Part shown: positions 11,341-23,500 of the stretch, piece by piece
How positions within the stretch are numbered: the first letter of the stretch is position 1
How the letters are laid out: every line of letters begins with the position of its first letter
Program-made: the position numbers and the translations under genes
Notes under the pieces: model-generated
What the model saw: the letters and a program-made list of their open reading frames with translations, nothing else
Database searches by the model: none
What the model was told of the DNA's origin: nothing
Assembly: GCA_025617745.1 (NCBI GenBank)
Contig: CM046854.1
Coordinates: 60,345,606-60,409,605 of the forward strand
Source of the DNA: Heliocidaris erythrogramma
Taxonomy: Eukaryota > Echinodermata > Echinoidea > Camarodonta > Echinometridae
DNA length: 64,000 nt
Reading direction: 5' to 3'

Positions 11341-13668
11341 CATGAATTTCGTAGTGCTCTGCTGCGGGTATTTACAGTTAAAACAAAATGAAATAATTCC
11401 AAAAAGTAATTATCTACAATGTTCAATCATTCGGATCATTGAATGGCTAGTGTTTTGTTTTTGTTTTTGTTTATTTGTTGTTGTTGTTGTTGTTGTTTTT
11501 TTTTGGGGGGGGGGGTGGGTTCAAATTAAAGGGATGCGTCTTGAAAGATTTTTTTTTTGGGGGGGGGGGATTGTTTAATGTGTACAAAACTGAATTGTAC
11601 ACTTCCTCACTTCAGTAACCACATTTTTTCAACATTAAACAGACTTTCTCCATTTAGGGCAAGCGTGACTTAGAATTTCATATCCATCAGCATGATTTGT
11701 TTGTGGTGGGCAAGAAGCATAGTAATTTGTTATACCCTAAATCTCTCTCTCTCTCTCTCTCTCTCTGAGGAATGGTGGTATTGAGCGGAACTGCAGAAGA
11801 CTGATTCAGAGGTCGAAAGTGCATGTCATTGCCGATCTCAGTGACCTGGGTCGCACGCAGTCTCTGATATAGGGCACACACAAGTAATTCACCACACCCC
11901 CTAGAAACACGTGTTAATTATTGAAGACCATCAAAATTCTGATAATCTCACATAATTCGTGTACTTTTCCATGAATCTAGTTCGTGGTGCAAGTTGGATG
12001 CTGCTCTTAGGTATTCTGTAGCCTGAGTAGCTTCTCATGTAATTAAGAATCGCCTTTAGACCCATTATTATTGATGAATGGGACGAATTGTGGAAATGCT
12101 ATAGAAAAACTGCAGTCTGTTTGTTTCCTGTTTCTACACTTTCTTTCTTTCTGGAAGCATTGCTAGTATACAAAGAAAGCTTCCTCACGGAGAGAGAGAG
12201 AGAGAGAACAAGGCTGATGGTCCATTGTTTACATGCTACTTTAATCAGATCACCATAATTGCAAACTACTTTCGACTTACTTTTCCTGCTCTATTTCTGC
12301 ATTTTTCTACTTAATTGTGTCTCAAATTGCATAAAAAATATATGAACGTAAAGCCATCGATCCCCAATAATCAGTAGCGACGTATTCGTCCCGTAAGGAA
12401 TTTATTTAATAGCATCTGCAAAGCTCCAGTAACAGTCGACGCTCTCCGAGCAATGCTGCTGGGTTATGCTTTCGTATAGGGCTCACACGAGTAATTCGCC
12501 CCCTCCCCCTAAGAACACGTGTTAAATCAAGAAGGTACTAGGCACCTCCAGGGTTAAATTGAAGCGCATTTTGATAATCTTTCGACAAAACTCGTTTTAA
12601 TTCATGGAGTAGCAACAACACCGGTGGTACTACAAAAATGGGTACTTTGTTTTGGCTCTTAATTGGCTTCTGGTTCCATTTTACCATTTTTTCTCCTTGT
12701 TTTTGCCATGAAATATTGTCAATATTATGTATTGTATCTTGTTATTGGTAAATAAATACAATCATATATCATCAAACAAATACTGTGAAGGCTGAAACGA
12801 GTTTAATCACGAACCACGACTTCTCACTGCTGGGAACAGTACAGTGGAAATTCACTGCAGATCAAATAATAAAATACACCGAGGCGTCCAAGCTTCAGCA
12901 TAGGGGTAAAATATTTTTTAAATGTGACTTCTAAACAATTTCTTTTGAATGAAGTTACAGCCGACAAGTATTCATTTTTTTATGAATTACTCATGTGTGC
13001 CTAATATATCTCTCTCTTCATTTGTATCACTTTTCTCTCGCGCTCTCTCTCTCTCTCTCTCTCTGTTACTTTCTCTTTTAACGCAACGCGGGCACTTGCT
13101 CCCTTGCCCCTATGTCACTGTGTAGGGCAGTCCTTCAAGAATTAAAGCCATCCGTCTGCGTGTTTATGTTCAAGCCTTTCCGAACATTGAACTCGCTGAT
13201 CTTTCTTACGCCTGTCCAAAATGCATCGACAGCGGATGAATTACTCATGTGTGCCTAATATATTTCTCTCTTCACACTATGAACATGGCGAACAAAGAAT
13301 GCAGCTCCTCAATGTAACTTCCACACTTGCTCTGGTAGACAATAAGCCACTTCGGGGATGCAATCTGAGCATGAGCAGATAATGGTCATTTGTACCAAAT
13401 TCTAAAACCCACTGACACTAATATTCGATATGTGCTCATGAATGTCATGTAATCATTATTCAATTATGCACTAATGGTGCATTCCATGATATCCAGGTGG
13501 AAGTGTTCTTTTTAAAGGGGGAAACAAAAGCTATTCATGAGGCACCTCTATCACTCCCAGAGTTATTTTTCTGAAGTGCACATAAAGGAACCCTCCATGT
13601 CTAAAATATCTGTGGATATTTGGGGTCATTTGTACCATGCGCTAACCCCGAACTGGCTTATTAGTTAT
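11341..13668. other. non-coding repeats and microsatellites, no gene seen
   Basis: Contains TTG repeats followed by T-run/G-run junctions at 11480-11515 and 11550-11570, CT runs at 11743-11766 and 13047-13063, and a GA run at 12188-12208. A repeat pair shares GAATTACTCATGTGTGCCTA at about 12982 and 13239. Another pair shares the AACACGTGTTAA core near 11907 and 12519. None of these stretches looks coding. Confidence 0.5.
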
Positions 13669-14019
13669 GTTCATACGTAGTACATAGCATCGATGCTATG
13701 TAAGTCTCGAAACTATTTCCAGTACGTTCAGACAGGCCATGATCGACTTGCTTCTATCACCCACTCGTGACTATTCATCGCTCACTCGCTGCCAAAACAA
13801 TAATTACTGCGCCACACACGGTGACCCGAGTATAATTGGTATGCATGGTCAAAACGCGCGGAAGTTTGTGCACAGGGGTCATATCATGCGAAGTTTTTGT
13901 TTTGAATAATATTTTATTTGTCTTCATAAATCAACATAATAACACAGAAAACTATTTGGTCATCACCAAAATAGTCTCGAAACCTAGATAGCATCGATGC
14001 TATCGCTTTACGTGTGATT
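13669..14019. mobile_element. MITE with AGCATCGATGCT palindromes, plus partial copy to about 14200
   Basis: Starts GTTCATACGTAGTACATAGC and ends near CTTTACGTGTGA. AGCATCGATGCT palindromes lie just inside both ends, and CCAGTACGTTCAGACAGGCC lies inside the left arm. The first 100 bp are repeated at about 14098-14200. A 1.38-kb relative sits at 39932-41309. Confidence 0.65.
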
Positions 14020-14508
14020 ACAGAGGAACTTGTCATGTATCTGTGGAATGTGCCTGCCAGGCTGAAATGTACTATTCATGTGTTAATTACACAAGTTATG
14101 TTTATACGTAGTACATAGCATCGATGCTATGTAAGTCTCGAAACTATTTCCAGTACGTTCAGACAGGCCCTGATCGACTTGCTTCTATCACCCACTATCG
14201 ACTATCTTGCCCCTATGCCACTGTACATGTGTAGGGCAGTCCTTCGTCCGCGTGTTTATGATCAAGCCTTTCCGAACTTTGAACTCTGTTCATGGCGATA
14301 GTTTGAACAGCCAACTCCTTGGGAAAGATTGACTTGAAGAGCGCCATCTATTAACCTCGAATCAGCCAACCGTCAATTCATGCTACGCGTGTAATGCGTA
14401 TATCAATTTTTCAAATCATAATCTAACAAACTGTCGTAGATTCTTGGCGCACACTAGAACCATTCTAAGCCACATTTTCGTGTGAAGCAGTATGTGACGT
14501 CTGGAACC

Positions 14509-14578
14509 ATGTTTGCAATTTCAAATATACCGATTGTTGGATTCACAGGATTACTTATCTCTGTGTGCCTTTTTTCTG
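14509..14578 (+). CDS. Receptor exon 1: start codon and signal peptide
   Basis: ATG at 14509 has A at -3 (ACCATGT). The 23 full codons have a short polar start and then the hydrophobic stretch IPIVGFTGLLISVCLF, followed by SG, a plausible secretory signal with a small-residue cleavage site. The exon ends at the donor G|GTAAGT in phase 1, which matches the acceptor of the Ig exon 7.3 kb downstream. An upstream in-frame GTG exists but the ATG is preferred. The long intron and the small exon make this the least certain join. Another first exon could be used instead. Confidence 0.62.
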
Positions 14579-17500
14579 GTAAGTTTATAACAGGCGACCA
14601 CAACCATGGCAACGGTCAGAAAGTGTGCATCCATTCTAGGGTTCACTGGTTATACCTCTACTCATCACCGTGTGATAAATGCATGGACTTTGTAGATTAT
14701 TATGACTATCGTGCTTTTATCATCTGCCACATGGTGATGCAAAAAAGATGGGTCAAAAAACTGATTTTTCTTTCTTCTTGCATTTAAACGATACCTTGCA
14801 AAAGTATTCAGAACATTTATGAAGGAAAAATCTATTTAAATTACTTTACGCCAATCGTGTACTGATTCTTGTAAATGTTTGGAAAATGCAAAGTCATACC
14901 AGAAAATCACAGCTTTCTTTTTCTTGCTTGAATCCGTGTAAAATTCAAATCAGTCCTAGGTTATACACGAACAATATTAACGAGGAAGTGTTATTGAAGT
15001 TTATCTTTTCTTCTCCAAGACAACCCGTACAATAATTTAAAGGTCATGTACAGTTCTGGTAAGCCCTCAAACATTGACAAAACTTTTCGTCAGATTTCTT
15101 TGCTTAGAGATGATAAATAGCAAGATACTAGCAAAACTTAGAAGCTGGGAAGTTTGTTTTCCTCCTCAACTAGAATATTAAACAAATGAGAGGCAAAAAA
15201 TAATTTAGACACACACTGTTAAAAAATATGTGGGTATTTTTACAGGAAATTTCCTGGCAGTCGAAACGCCAGGAGTGCACCTTATTTTACAGCCTCATGT
15301 AAAACTACAGTCTGTAAAAAATATTTCCGTTTTTTTACAGGAAAGAGACTGTAAATTTAAAATAATTTGTAGTCAGTCTCAAGGAAAGCCAGAAAGTCTG
15401 TAGTTTTACAGTTATTAGTGTATAGCCATGCTTTATGTTATCCTATTCTCTACCTTAATCTATCCTATCCTAAACATATCCTATCTAGTTAATTGTGTGT
15501 GTGTGTGTGTGTGTGTAATTGGGTTTTTACAGACGTGTATCAATCAGATATGATTATTTACGTCTGGGACCGACCTTTAACGTCACCATCCGAAAGACGT
15601 GACTCAGTCTCGAACCTGGGTCCGCTGAATCAGTTTATAACTTCCACTGGTAGCTGGATTACAGGCGCACGCCACAACGCCCAGTTATCTAGTTAATTCA
15701 ATTTAATGCAATCTTTTATATGCACCTTATAGTTGTTTTTTTATTCCTTTTGTGACAGTTACTAAATCGGGCAACCCCAAACCATACGCTTACTAAAAAT
15801 TCATGAATATTCATATAAGTGTTTTCCCACATATTTGGTAATTTAACAGGGTAACTTGTTAAAATATGAGAAAATGTTTTTTAACGGTGTTTCTTATCGG
15901 GCGATTGAAAATAAATGCTGATTTCCGGTAAACCAACAAACTTGCTGTTGTTTAACAGGAAAAAGCCTGTAAAATACGTGAGGGAGGCGCGCAAAAGAAA
16001 GAAAGAAAAAGGGGATAAAGGAATGAAAAATAATGCTCCTTAATGAGTATGTGCCCCAAATCCAGTTTTAATCGCAAAAGAATTATCGTTCCAAAGATGT
16101 TAAAAATGCCCAGTTTTCCAAAGCTCCCTCGTACACGATCTCGTAATCAATTCGCGCCCCAATAAAGGATTTAATTCATATATTGTGTTTTTTTAAGGGT
16201 TCAGATTAGACATTTTCTAACTCCCTTTTCTTTGCTCTAGAGCATATAAGTTTCATCAGGGTCCTGTTGCATTCTTCTCCTCAATAAAGAATAAAGTGCA
16301 TAAGGTACCATTTCTCAAATTTCGAAGGAAAAAATACCAACCTTCGTTTACCTTGCTAAATTTCCTCGAATGTGTTTCGGTTTTTGGTTAATTCTGCGCT
16401 CCGAGGAAGAGAAAGAAGTTAATAGAATAGCATTTTCAAGAGTTCAATATTTGAAAGAAACTCTAACACTCAGTGGATGTGCTCTCTTGCGACTTTGTTC
16501 TAAGGGTGTAATGATTTTTTTTTTAATGCGGTTTTGAGGGGTGAATTAATGCAACATTTCTACCGCTCGGGAGCTGTGCTTCGTCGCTTGTTTTTCATCA
16601 GAAATTTGTTACAAACCCCGGGTTAAGTGCATAAGAAATTATTTTACGTAGTCCTGTAATTTCTCAATCTAAATCGGGAAATATTGTCACCAAATGATTT
16701 CTATCAAGAATACAAATGATGAAAATAAAATGAATATAGATCTATGGTTTGTACTTTTGTACTTTTAAGCTGATAAGCTTAGTTGTGGGGCGCAATGTTA
16801 TTGTTTGCTCCGGGCGCCACGATCCCTAGATACGCCATGCACTGATCGTGATCCAAAGAATCCAATGCTCTTCCGAAAGTCAAATGAAGTAATGAATCCG
16901 TTTTCTCGTTCAGTGCAAAGAAGATGAAAGGCATCATGCATTTTTCGAAAAGCTTCAGCTATTGATCTTCCAAGTATCTGAGTGAATTATTTCATCTAAG
17001 ACATGCTTTTCGTCCATACGCTAACACTTTTGAACATAATTATTTTTGCGTCTACATTAATCAATGATATTGGCCAATAGCTCTCCAAAAGACCTTTATC
17101 TTTATTCGGTTTCGCGATCCCCCCCCCCCCCCTCCAACGGTAGGGAGATTTCTTTATTTTGGGATATGAAATTATGTGATTTGGTGCATACCTATAATGC
17201 AACTTTATTACTAAACTTGATGATAACAATAAGAGAATTGTGCATTTATTGCATCATTGGAAAGAAAAGGTCCAGGCTGGAAAAGTCTGTGTGAGATCGC
17301 ACGAGATACAACCGTTTTTATTCAGTCTATGAATCAAAGAAAAGAGTAAGCAAGCCTCCCCAGTATCATGATCATAAAATTGTGTTACTGTATTACTAAG
17401 GTTTCAACAAAACCATTCAATCTGATAAACCACATATGTACACGCTTATATTGCATTATATATGCATGCTTATATTCAAAACAAACCGCGATCGATTCGT

Positions 17501-20500
17501 CTTGTCTATTTTTTTTCCTTGCCGCGCCGGACGGCGTGAGAAAATGAGTCATGGGTGGCCGTGAGATGAGGCGCTGGGGCGTGAGACTTGGTAGGTCTGT
17601 ATGAACATGACGGACAAAGAGAGGGGACAAAATAAACAACTCCTCATTGTACCCTTCACAATGGCTCTTGTACATGTAGACAAAAAAAAATCCCTTCACT
17701 GCTATTCTGTAAAAATATGTAGAACAGGTGTCACATGCATATTCCATAGACACATTTGGTTCAGTTACTTTTCTTTTTGTGATTTTTGTTGGCCTTTTGT
17801 TTCCTCTTTCCTTTTTCTCTTTCAGGTGTTGGCATTTTCACGACTTCCGGCGATTCTGGCATTATTTCTGATTCACTACTGCTGCTATCTTTCTGCTCTA
17901 ACGTATCTTCCTCTTCTGATACATTTCCGTCTCTTTGGGAAAGACACCGTGATTTTTGCTTGTGATTTCATTGGTGTCATCCTGAGCGGTGTTCGGCGGC
18001 TTTTTGCGAGGTTCTATACTATCTGAGATGCTCGAAGGTTGGACATGGTAGATGACGTCGTCTCGATGTCCCCCCAAAATGCTGATCATGCATATAATTA
18101 TGTCACGCTGAACTACACCCAAACGGCTTCCAAGCTACATGAACTATTGCATAAACATAAACCCAAGACCTGCCTTTATCTTGATGTCCTTAGGCAATCA
18201 ATGTACCTACATGTATTACTAACATAAAAGATTAGAATACATCCCGTGTTTCTGTAATGTGTTTTTTCACATCCAAGCAAATAAAATGTTATTTCATGGA
18301 TAGCCTAACGAACTGATAATACACTGTAGCTTATACTAGATTGATGATTTATTGGCAATATATTCGAAGGTGCTCACTGCTTACGATACACCTTCTGTAC
18401 GGAGAGTTGGACCATAACCACGAAATTATAAAATAGGCCCGCCATTCTTTTTTACTTGGTGCAGGCTATAATGTTAATTTAATTTAAGAAGACCTATATT
18501 CCAATTTTGTTGTTGCTGTGAAGTGAATTTGTTTGAGATCAACCAACGAGTTTTGAGGTTCAACATCCAATATCTCCCTGGTTCAACTTCCATGCATTCA
18601 AACAATAAATTACTAATCTTGAATAAATGTATATAGAGCCCTGGAAGGAGTTATTAAACCAACTACCCCCTAGGACAACTACCCCCAGGACAACTACCCC
18701 CGGACAACCACCCCCTAGGACAACCACCCTCTAGGACAACTACCCCCCGGACAACCACCCCCTGGACAACTACCCCCAGACAACTACCCCTAGGACAAAT
18801 ACCCCCTAGGACAACTACCGCCAGGACAACTACCCCCCGGACAACCACCCTCTAGGACAACTACCCCCTGGACATCCACCCCCTGGACAACTACCCCCAG
18901 ACAACCACCCCCAGACAACTACCCCCTAGGACAACTACACTCTAGGACAACTACCCCCAGGACAACCACCCTCTAGGACAACTACCCCACTGACAACCAC
19001 CCCCTGGACAACTACCCCTAGGACAACCACCCCTAGACAACTACCCCCTAGGACAACTACACTCTAGGACAACTACCCCCAGGGCAACCACCCTCTAGGA
19101 CAACTACCCCCCCCCCCCCTCCCCCGGACAACCACCCCCTGGACAACTACCCCCTAGGACAGCCACCCTCTAGGAAAAGTACTCAGATTGTAATCCAGAT
19201 TGTGGTTCTCTACGGTATTTAGTTCAGGTGCAAGCTCTTCCACTCCATAAACAAATATTGATCCTCATTATCTTTTATAGTAGATCAATGTGGGCAGAAA
19301 ATTGTCAAAACTTTCAGCGTTTTGCTATTCAAGGACAGGCCCTCCGATAGCCTTAAGTTAATGGACATTTATCTTCTTTAAAAACAATAAATGGATTGTG
19401 ATATTATTATCTTATCTTATATCTAATATCAACCTTTATTCAACCTTTATCGGTAGCCTTGAATTTACACAAATATCAGTGACACGAGATTCATTAGCTT
19501 GCAAAAACACCATAGTCATAAATATGAAATAAGATAAATTCGTTGCACAAATATTCTACAAGCAGCCAGCAAATTAAAGACTGTGGTACTATAATCATTA
19601 GCGTGACCAAAGAAGGGGCGGAGAAATTGACCTTATAATTGATACTTTGGGATTTGAGAGGCGCATTTTAGTTTGTCGGCAAATGTCAGCCTGTTCTATT
19701 CGTTATAAATATATTGGAATGTTTACTTGCACCCTCAACTGATAAGGCAATCCACTGGCGTGCTGGTGGGGTGGTGCTGCAACCCCTTCGAAGTTAAACG
19801 CATTAAAGCGGCTTCCTTTCACATATTAAACCTCGTCAACCTTTAAAAGTTCATACACATCAGTTAAACAATGTATACAAAATGTCTTCATGGACCGTCA
19901 AATTAGAGTGCATGGTATGTTTCGTTTTAGGAACCATAATCTATTTATCTTACACGTTTACATTTTTCAAGAGATTGTATTTGCTGAACTTTCTTGTGAT
20001 TCATATGTGTTCATGTCAATAAGTTTCGCGCAATTTACTGCATCTGCACGTAGCCTGAATGTCATCAGCCTAGCCATATACACGTGCGCGCACACAGATC
20101 GGTCGTGTGATCAGTCTAAACACACCGATATTTCATGATTAATTCATAAAAAGGTCGGAATTCTACGGAACCAATTACAGAAGTCAAACTTGGGGTGTGT
20201 TTATCGGGGCGATTCTACCTTCTAATTGGCGACTCAAGTCCCTGATTAGCTTACCAGTTACCGGCCGTAACCCTCGATAAACACGAACGCGACTTGATTA
20301 CCTCATTAGCTTACCAGACTTGAGTCCCGCAAAAAGGTGGGATTTGATTACCGTTTGAGCCAGATACGCGACTCTAGTACCGGCGATAAACACAACGCGA
20401 TTTGATTCGCGAATACATTTCGCAACTTCACACACACACACACACTCCCGTTTCCGGTTAGGACGAAAGCGCGCGCCTACGTACTAGCCTACTAGCTAAC

Positions 20501-23500
20501 TAAACAGCACATAGTGGGCGCGGTTCGGAGAAATTGAAAAAGCGCGCGCCGGAATTGACCTTTACTTCCTAGGTCATTTAGCTGGATCCTGTGCGATGCA
20601 AAGCAACGGAGTGTCGTCACATATCTCAGCAGCGTTCGAGGAGCTCTTCAGCTGCTATATCGGGGGCTGTATTTTACCGTTTTATAATTGATAATAATCA
20701 TTAATTCAAATGTTTCCAAGCTTTAAATTTGGATAACCTTGTTTAATTTATGCCATCTATGCAATAATAAGTATTAAGCCAATATTTAAAATCATTAACG
20801 TTCTACTTTAAAGTTTCAAGGTCTGAGTTTTAAATCAGCAAGTAGATAAATTGTCTGAAACTTGCACTCTAAATTCTCACAAGAGACATGAACAAATAAG
20901 GTATACACTGCAGTTAGAGTATAAATACGACTAATTCTTTAATGAGGGTTGAACTACTCCATAACAGAGTAAAAGTGACGTACAATATACCTGGTTAAAT
21001 CTGGTTTGAAAATATTAAACGAAAGGCCGATTATTTAAATATACATATAAATTATTCTAACAGACCATTGTCAGTTCATCGTGAAGTTACACGAAACAAA
21101 GCGTTGGGTGTTGAGACAAGTGTCCATGGTGCATGCACAGAACGATAAAAAAAATAAATAAATAAATAAATCCCTTCGCCTCCCCCCCCCCCCCCACAAA
21201 CTCCCTCTCTCTCTCTCTCTCTCTCTCGGTGGCGTTTCTAGGGATTTGATGCCTGGGGCAAACAATAGAATTGCGGTTCACCCCCCCCCCCAAAAAAAAA
21301 AAAACAAACAAACAAACAAACAAACAAAAACAAAAACAAAAACAAAAAAAAAATCTCACCCGTCCTCCCAAGCTTATCAGCTCAATAATTAAAAAAGAAA
21401 CAAATTAATTCCCAGTTAGAATTAAGGAATTGTTGCACGTCGTGAAAATTATTTTCGTTGCTCTAAACATTTTTATTTTTAAACCCAGAAACGCAATTTA
21501 TTATGCATTTGTCCATGGGAAAATTCGCAAGGGAGTAATGCAACCCGCTTTAGAAATTCTTTCAAATCTTAAACATATTTGTTTATATAACCCCTAACCC
21601 TAAACCCTTCAAATGCCTTTTTCTCATGCTGCACCTTTCACTGCATTGGGGCTTTAGGCCTAATTCATTATCAGTTTAAAACATATGCACCGTAAGGAAA
21701 ATTTGACAGTAGGCCATATCATGCCAATTTGTCTGGATAATGAAATAATTGTTATATCCCTTATTATTTCTGCATTTAGGGATTGTTACTAGGGATGATG
21801 TAAATTAATAGACAGTATGATTTATATCCGTATTGATCTAGGCCTTGGTATTTCTGGGCAGACTGTTGACACATCAGATCGGGAGATTATTGTGGAAGTG
21901 GGAACTACAGGTATTCTACCATGTCCTACCCACAGACGGTCCTACTCAGTTGAATGGACAAGAGAAAGGACATCCGAACATGAGGTCCTTGTATCTCTTG
22001 ACACTTACTTTATAGTTGGTGCCAGAGATGGCCCTGGTTATAAGGCAGGGTTGTTCAATATCACAGAGGACTATTCGCTGGTCATCAAAGATGTCAAAGT
22101 GCAGGACGAAGGACTATACGTCTGCGAAGTGGCTGATTATGAAACGGGGAAACTCTTCCGGAACAGGATATTAGTATCCGTGCAAGGTAAGACAAACACC
22201 CGCACACACAAGTAGTCAAAGGGTCAGAGACAGAGAGAGAAAGAGTGTCGGAATAGATCTTGAGATTCTATTCTTTTTGTTTCACAGCGAATAATCATTC
22301 AATTAAAGAGCTCATATGTTGATTTTTTTCCGACCCCCAATTGCAAGAATATGGTTTGTAAATAAATAATAAACATTGAAATAAAGGTTTCATCAATTTT
22401 AGCAAATAATTTTTTTTTTTTGAATAAAATGCACCCTTGATTATTGCCCTTATTGAGCCAGATTTCTCAAACAGACCGATAAACATCAAAGCGGGGTTGA
22501 CCTGCTATGACGTCACTGGGTAGAGTTGATCAATTCATCCGGTGCATAACGCGCGCTATTGAAATTGTGTGTAAAAAAACATCAACGAGAGTCGCTTTCT
22601 TTCGGGGGAATCCTCACGTTTTGTGGCTAAATGCCACGAAATTACGTTGTGTGTTGGGGGGGGGGGGGGGGGGGGGGGTTACAATACTTTAAAGAACCCC
22701 AACATCAGTTTCTTCACCTTTCCAAAGCTCAATAAGCAACGGAATTTGTGGGTGAAGTTTGTGAAAATTCGGCGAAAAGATTTCACAGCAGCAACACACA
22801 GCAAGCATGCACGAATTTGTAGCGACCATTTCGAAAAATCAGCCTTCGAACGTCACTGCAAGATTGACTTTGGAGATGTAGCTGGCCCGAAATACAAGGC
22901 TAGGTTGAAGAAGGACGTCTTGCCCACTTTCGCCGTATTGTGAAATTGTATTGTTGAATCAATGCCGACATGGTCGTTCTTGCGCTGATTTTGTGGACTC
23001 AGTTCGAAGTCATAGTATCGTTTTTTCCAAAAAATGTCAAGTGACAAGTTAAAACTAACCTTTATTAGGTGTTTCACCAGATATTTCACGGCTGTGACCA
23101 ATATAAGGAAGAAAAGAGCGATTCTCGTAGAGTAGCTCTGTTCTTTTGCAGTGTATCAGATCAAGCCCAGTTTTTCAGAAGTCATTAACTGAAAATGACG
23201 TGCTCACTTTAAATCATCACTAAGAAAGTTATTGATGTTTGAAACCAGTGATGTTGTTGCTGCCTTGGGCTGTCTTTTTTTCCCTTTTGTACTTTATTTA
23301 TGTATTTCCTATCCTCCTCCCTCATGTCAGTTGTATTCATGAATCTCAATTTGCAGTTCTATAGCACATTGTCTACTTCTTTACTCTTTAAATATGACCC
23401 AATCTGAAGATGATGTTTGCAGTTTATTTGAATCCAATGCAAGTACCTTGGAACAATATGATGAAAATGATAAAATTACAATAGATTGTAAATACTGTAC

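Noticed and set aside
14509..14787. Unspliced reading of exon 1 as a 93-codon protein
   Set aside because: A strong donor GTAAGT directly after the signal peptide and matching phase with the Ig exon favour splicing. The read-through part has no features.
17601..18026. 141-codon hydrophobic open frame on the + strand
   Set aside because: Composition follows T-rich DNA. The opposite strand looks more like decayed coding sequence, and part of it belongs to a repeat also seen at 13275.
18663..18848. Gly/Val-rich open frame on the minus strand
   Set aside because: A translation of the 17-bp minisatellite. 17-bp units would not keep one frame as a protein repeat.
21591..21610. CCCTAACCCTAAACCC, telomere-like
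   Set aside because: Only two or three units, inside an intron, so chance or a small relic.
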